DNA of 64,000 nucleotides from the NCBI GenBank assembly GCA_002702655.1, contig PABB01000031.1, positions 1 through 64,000 of the forward strand, given 5' to 3'. Position numbers and translations under genes: made by a program. The notes below the pieces were generated by a model. That model was given only the letters and a program-made list of their open reading frames with translations. It was not told the DNA's origin and did not search any database. How positions within the stretch are numbered: position 1 is the stretch's first letter; each line of letters opens with the position of its first letter. Positions 1 to 8,150 of the stretch are shown here, piece by piece. The stretch comes from Planctomycetaceae bacterium. Its GTDB lineage: Bacteria; Planctomycetota; Planctomycetia; Pirellulales; Lacipirellulaceae.

Positions 1-232
1 ACCGCCTGAGGCAACTGCTGCTTTCCAAATGATTGGATGCACGGTCCGCGGTGATTCTTCACGCCAGGGGCCAATCGGCCGCAGATTGACTAAACGGTTG
101 CCGGAAAAGGGTTTGCGGCCTACGTCAGCGAGCCGAGGCCCTACATGTTCATTTTCGGGGCCGGCTGGTAATCGGCCGGCGTCCCGAGGAGCCTAGCGCG
201 TTCGTCATTGAGTTGCCAAAGCGATTCCCGCC

Positions 233-409
233 ATGAGCATCAGCGACTTTTTCACCGACACGCTTGGGGCCAATCTCGCCAACACCCGCTGGTCGTGGGG
301 CGCGGTCAACCCGGTGACCAACGAGGTCTTCCTCCGCGTCTGGGCCGACGAGTTGCGCACGGTTGGGGGGCAGGAGCAAGCTCTACCGTATCACGCGGTC
401 GTCGACTAG
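233..409 (+). pseudogene. Short ORF (58 aa), probable N-terminal remnant
   Basis: ATG to TAG, 58 residues, beginning MSISDFFTDTLGANLANTRW and continuing with WSWGAVNPVTNEVFLRVW. This looks like the first ~50 residues of a longer conserved protein family that I recall but cannot name with certainty. The similarity-like segment ends near VWADEL, and the stop follows about 17 residues later, so the gene appears truncated rather than complete. No good Shine-Dalgarno sequence is visible upstream of the ATG. It lies just beyond the tmRNA terminator and points toward it. It could also be a spurious ORF; the composition (Trp-rich, acidic) favours a real coding origin. No function is proposed. Confidence 0.35.
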
Positions 410-449
410 CCGACGGCGCCGGACGCCGAAAACCCCGCTACGCGTGGGC

Positions 450-487
450 GAAACACAAAGGGCCCGCCGGCATGTGCCGGCGGGCCC
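450..487 (-). terminator. Rho-independent terminator of tmRNA
   Basis: A perfect 12-bp stem (GGGCCCGCCGGC / GCCGGCGGGCCC) with a 4-nt loop spans 460-487. On the minus strand it is followed by TTTGTGTTT (459-451). It sits 35 nt past the tmRNA 3' end, in the right orientation to end that transcript. Confidence 0.85.
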
Positions 488-522
488 AAAAGGCGTTGAG
501 GCGGTTTGACTCGCCTTGTCAG

Positions 523-882
523 TGGAGGCGGCGGGAATCGAACCCGCGTGCCGAGATATCTCCACGCAAGCTTCTACGTGTGTAGTCGTCGAGTTTGATT
601 TCGCTCGCCGCGGCGCCTCGTCGACAGGGCTCCGCGAGAACTAGCTAGGAACTTAATTTCGCCGCCGGCGTGCCCGGCAATGACCGGCGACTAGTCGGAA
701 TTGGTGACGGGCGTCCGGGCCGATCCGACATCAGCCCTTAGCCCGGGTTGCCTATATTTAGGCAGCCAAAGCGTAGGAACCTTCGGCAATTGAAGGTCGT
801 GATCAGCTTTTAACGTGGCCTGCTGATCAACCACGACACGCCACTTACGCTTCGCCTATCCGGTCGAAACCTGTTCGCCCCC
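523..882 (-). ncRNA. ssrA: tmRNA (SsrA), tag peptide AEGSYALAA
   Basis: One-piece tmRNA of about 360 nt read on the minus strand. The 5' end GGGGGCG (882-876) pairs with the 3' end CGCCTCC (530-524) to make the 7-bp acceptor stem, with A523 as discriminator; CCA is not encoded. The 5' domain carries the conserved GAACAGGTTTCGACCGGATA-type segment, and the T-arm reads GCGGG TTCGATT CCCGC. The resume codon GCC is at 787-785 and the tag reading frame is GCC GAA GGT TCC TAC GCT TTG GCT GCC TAA (787-758), giving AEGSYALAA. It rescues stalled ribosomes with SmpB and marks the product for proteolysis; the ALAA end matches the usual ClpXP-type degron. Confidence 0.97.
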
Positions 883-948
883 GGGCAATTTGGCGAAGCT
901 CGGGGCAGTCCCCTGGCGGGGCGCCGCCGAGCGTTGCGTAGCAACACT

Positions 949-977
949 ATTATATCTGTCGCCGGGCCGTCCGGAAA
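949..977 (-). promoter_or_regulatory. Candidate sigma-70 promoter for tmRNA
   Basis: A perfect -10 TATAAT on the minus strand (954-949) lies about 67 nt upstream of the mature tmRNA 5' end. A weak -35 (TTTCCG) lies 18 nt before it. A start near 942 would give a precursor with a ~60-nt leader, which RNase P normally removes; a GTTGC/GCAAC hairpin (932-944) lies at the predicted start. The -10 is convincing, the -35 is weak. Confidence 0.5.
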
Positions 978-1142
978 TGAGGCGAATCGGACAGCGGCCG
1001 TCGCCCGAGTCCGCTCGCCGGGGACACCGCGTAGAGAGTTTCCTGACGCCCGCGGTTCGGTTATCATCGCCCCGGGAGTGCGGCCGCTGCGTTCATTCGG
1101 GAACCTGCCTTTAACGAATTTTGCCGCGTCGGGGAGCGAGAA

Positions 1143-1478
1143 ATGGCCAAGAAAGCAGCCGCTGCGAAGCAATCCACCGTCAAGAAACCAGCCAAAAAGG
1201 CCGCCAAACCGCCCGCGGCCGCCAGTTCAGCCAAGGACGCCCCCGCTGCCGCCAGCAAGGCCGCCAAATCGTCGACCGTCACCGCGGACGAGATTGGACA
1301 CGCCGCCGGCGCCGTCTGGCAGGCGCTCCAAGCCAACGGTCCGGTGACGATGACCGCGCTGAAAAAGGCGGTCGGCCTGACCGGCGATTTGACGATGGCC
1401 GGGGTGGGCTGGCTCGCCCGCGAGGACAAGCTGCTATTCGACGACAGCGGGCGTAGCGTCAAGGTCTCGTTGCGCTAG
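1143..1478 (+). CDS. Histone H1-like tail fused to a DUF2582-type winged-helix domain
   Basis: 111 residues. Residues 1-45 are almost entirely Ala, Lys, Pro and Ser (AKKAAAAK, KKPAKKAAKPP), like the tail of bacterial histone H1-like proteins. Residues ~47-111 (TADEIGHAAGAVWQALQANG ... LAREDKLLFDDSGRSVKVSL) match the small winged-helix domain known as DUF2582. The expected role is a nucleoid-associated or general DNA-binding protein: the tail would bind DNA electrostatically and the winged helix would contact the groove. GGGAG lies 6-9 nt before the ATG. The gene stands alone, followed by the convergent methyltransferase gene. The domain assignment is fairly sure; the chromatin role is inferred. 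Confidence 0.8.
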   Translation: MAKKAAAAKQSTVKKPAKKAAKPPAAASSAKDAPAAASKAAKSSTVTADEIGHAAGAVWQALQANGPVTMTALKKAVGLTGDLTMAGVGWLAREDKLLFDDSGRSVKVSLR

Positions 1479-1606
1479 CGTCGTGTCGTTGCGCTCGCGT
1501 CGGCGACGCGGCGAAGACGGCCGGCCGCGGTCACAATCGCTGATCCTGCGGAACTCGACGGGAGCCAGCGGCTGCTGGCACGCCTCGCTGCTGACGTCCA
1601 CGTAAT

Positions 1607-2323
1607 TCATTGCGCCGGCTTGCGAAACCGCAGGAAGTAATTTTCCACGAAGCCAGGAATCTCCACTTCCTCGACGAACGCGAAGCCCGCATCTTCGAAT
1701 TCCTGCCGAAAGACCTCCTTGCCGGCGCGGACGTGGCCCAGGGTCCACTCGCGCGAGACGCCCTCGATGCGCTCAAAGTCGATCACAACGACCTGCCCGC
1801 CCGGCTTGAGCGCCCGCAGCAACGAAGCCAGCGAGGTTTGCGGGTACTCGAAGTGGTGATACGTGTCGCAGATGAAGGCCGCGTCGAGGCTCTCCGGCGG
1901 CAGTCGCAGATCGTCCTGGCCGCAGAGCACGGGCGTCACGTTGGCCAGGCTCTTCACGTCGATGATGGCGCCAATGCGGTCGATGAACGCGGGGGCGATA
2001 TCCAGCGCGTAGACCCAGCCTGTGGGCCCCACGGCGGCGGAGAACGGTTCGACGAAGATGCCGGTTCCCGTGCCGATGTCGGCGATGCGGTCGCCTGGCT
2101 TCAGCTTCAGCCGGGCGGCGACGATTTGGCGCGCATGATAGATCTCGCGACTTTCGACTTCGAACCGTTCGACCCACTCGCGCACGTCGAGATCGGGCGC
2201 CAGGAAGCGATCGTTGATGCCGGGCTTCACGCTTTCGGGCTTGGCGGTGGCCGGCTCCGCGGCGAGGCTTGTCGCCGTGGCGCCGCAGGCGATCGCGGTG
2301 ATGAGCAGTCGTTGCAGAATCAT
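1607..2323 (-). CDS. Secreted class I SAM-dependent methyltransferase
   Basis: 238 residues from the ATG at 2323. I chose this start because it places a signal peptide (MILQRLLITAIACGATATSL, cleavage near AAEPA) at the N-terminus; the open frame upstream is Arg-rich and looks non-coding. Motif I of the Rossmann fold, IADIGTGTGIF, is at about residues 80-90, followed by an acidic LDIA strand and the post-motif segment SLDAAFICDTYHHFEY. The LRALKPGGQVVVIDF segment is also typical. Family: class I methyltransferases of the UbiE/small-molecule type. A signal peptide on a methyltransferase is odd, because SAM is cytosolic, but such proteins recur in planctomycetes. The substrate is unknown. Confidence 0.85.
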   Translation of the reverse strand: MILQRLLITAIACGATATSLAAEPATAKPESVKPGINDRFLAPDLDVREWVERFEVESREIYHARQIVAARLKLKPGDRIADIGTGTGIFVEPFSAAVGPTGWVYALDIAPAFIDRIGAIIDVKSLANVTPVLCGQDDLRLPPESLDAAFICDTYHHFEYPQTSLASLLRALKPGGQVVVIDFERIEGVSREWTLGHVRAGKEVFRQEFEDAGFAFVEEVEIPGFVENYFLRFRKPAQ

Positions 2324-2550
2324 GATGAAGTCGTTGCGGTGGCGTTGCGTGGCGAGGAAGGCGCCGCGGACGGCTGTGGGCCGATCGCGGCGCCGCGTCG
2401 AGAGCCCGCAGTTTACCAAACGGTCGGTTGCCGCGCCAGCGTTGCGCCGCCGCAACTCGAGGGGGGGGCCGGAGTTGGGCATGCATTCTCGCCGTGGGGC
2501 GGGTATGTTGGGCGGGCATTCGACCTGGCCCGGCGGTTGGAGAGATCCCC

Positions 2551-4218
2551 ATGAAACAGCAGCGGTTTCCACTTCACTGGCAGATCCTCATCGCCATGGT
2601 CGCCGCGGCGGTGCTGGGCATCGGCCTGAACGCCGGCGCCGGGTCGCATGAAACGGATCCGCCGATTGAGATCGCGGCCGGCTCGCTGCAGCCGTTGGGG
2701 ATGGCCGCGCCGGTGGCCGTGCCCGCGGGGCGGTTGTGGGCGCTCGACTCGCCGCAGCGGGTGCTCATTCAAGTCGACCAGCGCGTCGGTCCCGCCGGCG
2801 CGGGGGCCAACCGCGACGCCAAGTATCGCACCCGCCGTTGGGCCATCGGCCCCGAAGCGGACTTGCAGCGTCTGGCCGACGACCGTGGCGAACCCTGGCC
2901 GGACGTCCCGCCGCAAGCGGCCGACGCCCCCGCCGCGCCCCCGCGCCGGACCGTCCCAACGATCAAGCAACTCGCCGCCGCTGATCCGGCGGCTTACGCC
3001 CTGTTCGTCGAGCACGGTCGTTCGACGGCGCGCGTCGCTGGCGACGGCGCGCAACTCGTCGGCAACCTGTTCTTGCGGATGCTCAAAATGGTGTCCGTGC
3101 CGTTGATCATCGTCTCGTTGATCTCCGGCGTCACCGGTTTGGGCAACGCCGATCAGTTGGGTCGCATGTTCGGCCGCACGATTCTGTATTACGTGGCGAC
3201 CAGCATGTTGGCCATTTGCACCGGGCTGCTGCTGTCGAACCTGATCGATCCGGGCGCAGGCGGCGCGGGCGGGCTGGCGGCGGTCGCGGCCGACGCCGAA
3301 GCGCCGCAGGGCCAGAGCCTCGCCACGGTGCTCTACAACCAACTGCTGGCGATGATCCCGGAGAACCCGTTTGCCGCGGCGGCCGAGGGACAGTTTCTGT
3401 CGATCATCGCGTTCAGTTTGGCGTTTGGGGTTTGCACCATTCTGGTCGGCGGCCGCGCGGCCGAGCGAATCAACGAGATCATCGACGCGGCGTTTCACGT
3501 GATGATGAAGCTGACCATGCTGATCATCGCGCTGGCGCCCGTGGGCGTGTTCTTTCTGATGCTGTCGGCCACCGCCACCGAAGGGGCGGCGATCTTCGGC
3601 TCGCTGGGCTGGTACATGCTCACCGTCGCCTCGGCCCTGCTGGTGCACGCGGTCATCACGCTGCCGCTGATCTTGAAATTCGTCGCCCGCCGCGATCCGT
3701 GGGAGTATGCCAAGGCGCTCAGCCCTGCGCTGTTCACGGCCTTCAGTTCCGCCAGCAGCAACGGCACGTTGCCGTTGACGCTCAACTGCGTGGAAGAGCG
3801 GGCCGGGATTAGCAACCGCGTCGGCTCGTTCGTGCTGCCGCTGGGGGCCACGATCAACATGGACGGCACCGCGCTGTACGAGGCCGTGGCGGTGCTGTTC
3901 ATCGCGCAAATGACTGGCCACGATCTGTCGCTGTCTCAACAAGTCGTGGTCGCGCTGACCGCCCTGCTGGCCAGCATCGGCGCGGCGGGCATCCCGCACG
4001 CAGGGCTCGTGATGATGGTCATTATTCTGCAAGCCGTGGGGCTTCCCACCGAAGCGCAGGGCCTGATCATCGCGGTGGATCGCGTGCTGGACATGGGCCG
4101 CACCGCGGTGAACGTCTGGAGCGACTCGTGCGGTTGCGCCGTAGTCGCCCGGTTCGAGGCCGCCGCGGTCCCCTCGTCCAAGCCGGTCCCGATGGGCGAA
4201 GGCGAGGCGGAGGTGTGA
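2551..4218 (+). CDS. Dicarboxylate/amino acid:cation symporter (SDF/DAACS family)
   Basis: 555 residues, inner-membrane sodium- or proton-coupled carrier of the GltP/DctA type. The start at 2551 has GGAGAGA upstream and opens directly with the first membrane helix (LHWQILIAMVAAAVLGIGL). Core signatures are present: SSASSNGTLPLTL (the serine-rich reentrant loop), GATINMDGTALYEAV (cation/substrate-binding helix), AAGIPHAGLVMM and DMGRTAVNVWSDSCG. Residues ~30-160 are a hydrophilic Pro/Ala-rich insertion between the first helix and the NLFLRMLKMVSVPL helix, far longer than in E. coli GltP and probably periplasmic. Monocistronic, divergent from the methyltransferase gene. Likely substrates are glutamate, aspartate or C4-dicarboxylates. 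Confidence 0.93.
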   Translation: MKQQRFPLHWQILIAMVAAAVLGIGLNAGAGSHETDPPIEIAAGSLQPLGMAAPVAVPAGRLWALDSPQRVLIQVDQRVGPAGAGANRDAKYRTRRWAIGPEADLQRLADDRGEPWPDVPPQAADAPAAPPRRTVPTIKQLAAADPAAYALFVEHGRSTARVAGDGAQLVGNLFLRMLKMVSVPLIIVSLISGVTGLGNADQLGRMFGRTILYYVATSMLAICTGLLLSNLIDPGAGGAGGLAAVAADAEAPQGQSLATVLYNQLLAMIPENPFAAAAEGQFLSIIAFSLAFGVCTILVGGRAAERINEIIDAAFHVMMKLTMLIIALAPVGVFFLMLSATATEGAAIFGSLGWYMLTVASALLVHAVITLPLILKFVARRDPWEYAKALSPALFTAFSSASSNGTLPLTLNCVEERAGISNRVGSFVLPLGATINMDGTALYEAVAVLFIAQMTGHDLSLSQQVVVALTALLASIGAAGIPHAGLVMMVIILQAVGLPTEAQGLIIAVDRVLDMGRTAVNVWSDSCGCAVVARFEAAAVPSSKPVPMGEGEAEV

Positions 4219-4268
4219 GGCACCTGCGCGCAACCGCGGCTACGTCCCGTCGCCGCGCCGAATGTGCT

Positions 4269-4289
4269 CCTGCTGGCTCGTCCAGCAGG
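4269..4289. repeat. Hairpin repeat, CCTGCTGG-N5-CCAGCAGG
   Basis: 8-bp inverted repeat around a CTCGT loop. The same design recurs at 4311-4333 and 18303-18325, so this is a dispersed family. The function is unknown; it may be a REP-like element. Confidence 0.6.
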
Positions 4290-4310
4290 GGGCGCCGTGT
4301 ACCCGCTTCG

Positions 4311-4333
4311 CACGGCTGGGCAAGCCAGCAGTG
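4311..4333. repeat. Hairpin repeat, CACGGCTGG-N5-CCAGCAGTG
   Basis: 9-bp arms with one mismatch around a GCAAG loop; second copy of the family at 4269-4289, 22 nt away, so the two may fold as a pair. Confidence 0.6.
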
Positions 4334-4761
4334 GCACGCAGGGCGGGCGTGCGCCGGTTACCAATGGGGCGGATGCGGGAAACCGTTTTAGGCCTCATTC
4401 CGCGGGGCACTTGCCGCCTCGTTGTCGCGAGCTGCTGCGAATCCGCAACGGCCCGGTTCAATGCGGCAATTGTCTTTTCTTTTGCAACGTCGCCGACGCG
4501 GTCGTGCGTGACTCTGCGCACATCTTGCTTATGATGGCAGTAGTGCAACAGATTTGTCCTTAGTGCTTTGTTTGCGAAGGCCGTTTGCTCGCCACGCGTG
4601 CGAATGTAAAGGGTCTGGCAGGCTGGACTTTGGACGGCGACCACCTCGCCAAGCATAATACAAGGTCCCCGATTTTCGACTTGTCTTGATACGCGATCCG
4701 ATTCTTTTCCACCCTTCCGGCCCGGGGGTTTTCTAGCGGGGGCCAGACTATTCCGCGCCTG

Positions 4762-4782
4762 GCGCGTAGCGAGGCTACGCGC
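4762..4782 (+). other. Leader hairpin before the pseudopilin gene
   Basis: Perfect 9-bp stem GCGCGTAGC / GCTACGCGC with a GAG loop, followed within 10 nt by GGAGGG. It would lie in the 5' untranslated leader of the DUF1559 gene and could affect mRNA stability or ribosome access. There is no T-tract, so it is not a terminator. Confidence 0.4.
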
Positions 4783-4819
4783 AACAACGGAGGGCCAACG
4801 CGTCCCGATGGAGTGTCCC

Positions 4820-5866
4820 ATGAAAAGCTCAACACGCTGCGCCGGTTCGCGCCGCACCGGCTTCACGCTGGTCGAACTGCTGGTCGTGATCGCCATCATT
4901 GGCGTCCTGGTCGCCCTGCTGCTGCCGGCGATCCAGGCGGCCCGCGAGGCGGCCCGGCGGATGCAATGCACCAACAATCTGAAGCAAGTCGGATTGGCGG
5001 TGCAGAACTATCACAGCAGTCGCCAGAAACTGCCCCCCTCCCGGGTCGCTGACGGGCACCTGACGTTCATGGCGTTGATTCTCGACTACATGGAGCAGGC
5101 GCAGGTGCGCGGTCTGTGGGACGTGAACCGCGGCAATCACGGCTGCTTTTACGACCAGTCTCTCCAAGCGCGGCAGGCGTCGGTGGATTTTTATTTCTGC
5201 CCGTCCCAGATCCACGAAGCGCGGTCGATCTTGATTAAAGAGTTTCCCGGTGACGGGTTCTCAGCACATTCGCGCGGCGATCCTGAAGTTTCCGGCACGC
5301 CGAAAGGTTACTACGGTTCGCTGGCCGATTATCGCCCCGTCGCTGGTTCGACTTGCACGCTTGATTGGGTTGATAATGACGGTAAGGCCCAGGTCTTCAA
5401 CTTTCCAAACGGCTTGGACTCATCGAATGGCCACATCGTTGACGGGGCTGCCGTGCAGATCAATCGCGAAACGGGGCTTCGGTTCGCCCCGACCAACTCC
5501 AGACGCGTGATCGGCTGGCGTGAGGAGATTGGTTTGAAAAATGTCACCGACGGTACGTCTCAGACGTTTCTCGCTGGCGAGGTGGGTCGCACTTGGGCGG
5601 AGAGCGGTCACGCATACAACGGCGACCACATTCCGTATGGCGGGTTCATCGGACTCGAACTCCCGTTTTGCCAGGATTGCGACAAGAACGAAGACGAAGG
5701 CGGCGACATCGGATTTGGCGGCAATCACCCGGGCGTGGTGAATTTCGCTATGTGCGACGGCAGCGTGCAGTCAGTTTCGCGTGAAGTTGATCTGAACGTT
5801 TTGGACCAAAGGGCCACCCGCGCCGGCGCCGAAGTCGAAGGATCCGGTTCGTATTGTTCCCATTAG
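4820..5866 (+). CDS. DUF1559 protein with type IV pilin-like N-terminus
   Basis: 348 residues. The prepilin signature is [17 protein letters not shown] (cleavage after Gly, Glu at +5 of the mature protein), followed by the long hydrophobic helix and [23 protein letters not shown], which is diagnostic of the planctomycete DUF1559 family. The C-terminal part contains the family blocks [15 protein letters not shown] and [20 protein letters not shown]. Processing by a prepilin peptidase and display at the cell surface or in a pseudopilus are expected; the exact role of this highly expanded family is unknown. The ATG at 4820 has GGAG six nt upstream; an in-frame ATG at 4808 adds four residues. A short lipoprotein gene follows. 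Confidence 0.92.
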   Translation: MKSSTRCAGSRRTGFTLVELLVVIAIIGVLVALLLPAIQAAREAARRMQCTNNLKQVGLAVQNYHSSRQKLPPSRVADGHLTFMALILDYMEQAQVRGLWDVNRGNHGCFYDQSLQARQASVDFYFCPSQIHEARSILIKEFPGDGFSAHSRGDPEVSGTPKGYYGSLADYRPVAGSTCTLDWVDNDGKAQVFNFPNGLDSSNGHIVDGAAVQINRETGLRFAPTNSRRVIGWREEIGLKNVTDGTSQTFLAGEVGRTWAESGHAYNGDHIPYGGFIGLELPFCQDCDKNEDEGGDIGFGGNHPGVVNFAMCDGSVQSVSREVDLNVLDQRATRAGAEVEGSGSYCSH

Positions 5867-5891
5867 CTGAGATTTGGCTCTGGTGGGCGCC

Positions 5892-5911
5892 GGCCGAGTC
5901 GGCCTCTTTTT
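5892..5911 (+). terminator. Weak rho-independent terminator candidate
   Basis: GGCCG-AGT-CGGCC hairpin followed by TCTTTTTG, 25 nt after the pseudopilin stop. The stem is only 5 bp, so read-through into the following lipoprotein gene is likely. Confidence 0.4.
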
Positions 5912-5949
5912 GAACCAACTGAACTTGCACCTGTCGAATCGATTTGCTC

Positions 5950-6366
5950 ATGCCGCTTGCCCCCGCAACATTTCGTTCGCTTAGTTTTGTGGCGGCGCTG
6001 CTTTTGTGGAACGTGTGCAGCGGCTGTAGCTCTTCGAACAACGCGCAGGTCAGCGGGTCAGTTGCCCGCGCCGACGGCACGCCACTCGTCAGAGCGCGGG
6101 TCACGGCCCATCCGCAGGCGGATGGTGCGACCGTTTACGGCACGAGCGACAGCCAGGGGCGGTTCCGTCTGTCCACCGGCGATCCCACCACCGGCGTCCC
6201 GCCGGGAGATTACCGTGTGAGCGTCGCCGAAGATATCGGCGACATGGAGCAACCCCAGCCGCCCACGGTCGCCGCGAAATACAGCAGCCCGGCCAATTCC
6301 GGCTTTTCCTTCTCCGTCGCCGCGGGCGAAGATCACGAACTCGATTTGATACTCGATCCGCCGTAG
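5950..6366 (+). CDS. Small lipoprotein, carboxypeptidase-regulatory-like domain
   Basis: 138 residues. N-terminal hydrophobic stretch FVAALLLWNVCSGC ends in a lipobox-like CSGC, predicting lipid attachment at the second Cys. The mature part (AQVSGSVARADGTPLVRARV ... GTSDSQGRFRLSTGDP ... VPPGDYRVSV) is a single Ig-like/transthyretin-type beta sandwich as in carboxypeptidase regulatory-like domains. Such lipoproteins very often follow DUF1559 genes in planctomycetes; here the gap is 83 nt. An ATG at 5950 is preferred over the in-frame TTG at 5944. No enzymatic motif is visible. Confidence 0.8.
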   Translation: MPLAPATFRSLSFVAALLLWNVCSGCSSSNNAQVSGSVARADGTPLVRARVTAHPQADGATVYGTSDSQGRFRLSTGDPTTGVPPGDYRVSVAEDIGDMEQPQPPTVAAKYSSPANSGFSFSVAAGEDHELDLILDPP

Positions 6367-6481
6367 CGTGTGTCTGATCGGCGTCGATCATCGCGGCGGC
6401 GCAGTTTTGCTTCCGTACTCATCTCTGACTTCTACCAACTCATCTGACGACAAGTCACGCATCACATCAGGAGCCCCCCTC

Positions 6482-7984
6482 ATGCAGACATGGCAAACTT
6501 TGCGTCATGGTTTCTCTTGCTGCCGCACCGCCGCGGCGGCCCTGGCGATTGTCGGCACAATGGCGCTGTCCGCGCCGGCGGCCGTCTCCTGGGACGCCGA
6601 AGGCGAAAGCAATTGGTGGTTCGACTACTTCAACTGGAGCACGCCGGACGAGGTGACCGACCCGCCGGGGCCCGGGTTCCCGCTGCTGCCCCCGAACAAC
6701 AACGCCGGCGACTTCACCGACATTCAAATCAACATGGGATCGGGCGCGTGGGACGTGACCGGCGAAGGCGTCGTGTTCGACCCCGATAACGACCCCTTCT
6801 ACACCAACCCCGACGTCAATGAGAGTAATCTCGTCGAGGGCGGCGACTTTCTGGCGCTGCAGCAGCAGGGCAAGTCGGCTGCCAACTGGAATCGTCAGTA
6901 CGGCGAAACCGGCTACGGCGTCGAAGAGTTGTACTACCCCAGCGGCACCGTGACCGGCGCCGACGAAACGCGCGACTACGGCCCCCAGACGCTGTATCGC
7001 TTGTACATGTCCCGCAATACGACCAACTCGAACAAGCTGACGATCAAGAGCGGCAACATCCTGATCGGCAGCACGACGATTATTGGTCGCTCCGGCGGCA
7101 GCATCGGCAACGAGAACCTGGGCATGATCGTGCAAGAAGGCGGTTACGTGGAGCTGCCCAGCAGCACCCTTGACCTGGGCCAATCGGAAGACAGCGGCTA
7201 CGGCAACGGCATCTACGACTACCGCGGCGGCTCGCTGTATGTGCAGTCGGTGAGCGGCTCGCAGGGCATCCGCGTCTCGGCGGGGCGCTCCAGCGGCGCC
7301 GGCGGGGCCAGCAAGTTCATCATGCACAATCCCGACGGCGGCGGCTTTGTCCGCACCTTTGATTTCACAATCGCCTCGACTGACGACGGCGCCGACGGCG
7401 TCAACACCGGCGTCGGCACGGTGGAATTCCACTTTGAGAACGGCGGCACCCGCCCGATTCAGGTGCAGAACAACCTGACGCTCAACAACGGCGCCGACGA
7501 TGATACCGAGGGGTCGGTCCGTTCGTCGCGGCTCAATCTGGTGCTGAACGAGGCCCCGTCGGTCGACGGCGGCGGCGTGCCCCAGGATTTGCCCCTGTTC
7601 GACGTCGATTTCGAGAGCCTGTTCGGCGGCACGATCAACGGCACGGGCGATCTGAACGGCGACATGGATTTCGCCAACGATCAGATCTTTTCCAGCGCCG
7701 ACGGTCTGACCAATTATTATGAAGGTGACACCGTGTCGGCCGTGTTCGGCGGCACCAAGTACGATTGGACGATCACCTACACCGGCGACATCTCGTGGAC
7801 CGACGTCGACAACAGCGTGGTCGGCACGGTTCTTGGCGCCGGGACGGGCACCGATGTCGTGTTGATCGGCCTGGGGTCGGCGCCGGTCGCCGCGGCCGCA
7901 GGCGTCCCCGAGCCGGGCGCGATTGTGTTGGCCGTCAGCGCGGGCCTGATTCTGTTGGGTTCGCGCCGTCGGCGCACCGCGTGA
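6482..7984 (+). CDS. PEP-CTERM sorted extracellular protein
   Basis: 500 residues with AGGAG ten nt before the ATG. An N-terminal signal peptide (through LSAPAA) is followed by a long Gly/Asn/Thr/Ser-rich beta-type region with many short strands, consistent with a beta-helix or autotransporter-like repeat fold. The C-terminus is VPEPGAIVLAVSAGLILLGS followed by RRRR, the PEP-CTERM tripartite signal (VPEP, membrane helix, Arg cluster) recognised by an exosortase. Exported and anchored or released at the surface; no catalytic motif is recognised. Followed by a second PEP-CTERM gene and then pectate lyases, so a part in polysaccharide attachment is possible. Confidence 0.88.
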   Translation: MQTWQTLRHGFSCCRTAAAALAIVGTMALSAPAAVSWDAEGESNWWFDYFNWSTPDEVTDPPGPGFPLLPPNNNAGDFTDIQINMGSGAWDVTGEGVVFDPDNDPFYTNPDVNESNLVEGGDFLALQQQGKSAANWNRQYGETGYGVEELYYPSGTVTGADETRDYGPQTLYRLYMSRNTTNSNKLTIKSGNILIGSTTIIGRSGGSIGNENLGMIVQEGGYVELPSSTLDLGQSEDSGYGNGIYDYRGGSLYVQSVSGSQGIRVSAGRSSGAGGASKFIMHNPDGGGFVRTFDFTIASTDDGADGVNTGVGTVEFHFENGGTRPIQVQNNLTLNNGADDDTEGSVRSSRLNLVLNEAPSVDGGGVPQDLPLFDVDFESLFGGTINGTGDLNGDMDFANDQIFSSADGLTNYYEGDTVSAVFGGTKYDWTITYTGDISWTDVDNSVVGTVLGAGTGTDVVLIGLGSAPVAAAAGVPEPGAIVLAVSAGLILLGSRRRRTA

Positions 7985-8150
7985 CCCCGCCAGCAGACGG
8001 CGCGGCCTCGCGGGACGGGGCAGGGTCGAGCCGTCACTGTCGCGCGTCGCGGAGAAATTCGTCCCGCGCGACGGCGGCCGGTTTCCCGCCGGCCAACGAA
8101 CTTGTCATCCTGGAAGCATTTCTTGTCCTTAACACCTGGAGTAAGAACTG

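Larger units (their letters stand above)
4219..4819. other. Intergenic region with hairpin repeats
   Basis: About 600 nt without a credible gene; the open frames here are low-quality. It holds two CACTGCTGG-type hairpin repeats (4269-4289 and 4311-4333) and, just ahead of the next gene, a 9-bp hairpin (4762-4782). The remainder is presumably the promoter and 5' leader of the pseudopilin gene. Confidence 0.6.
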
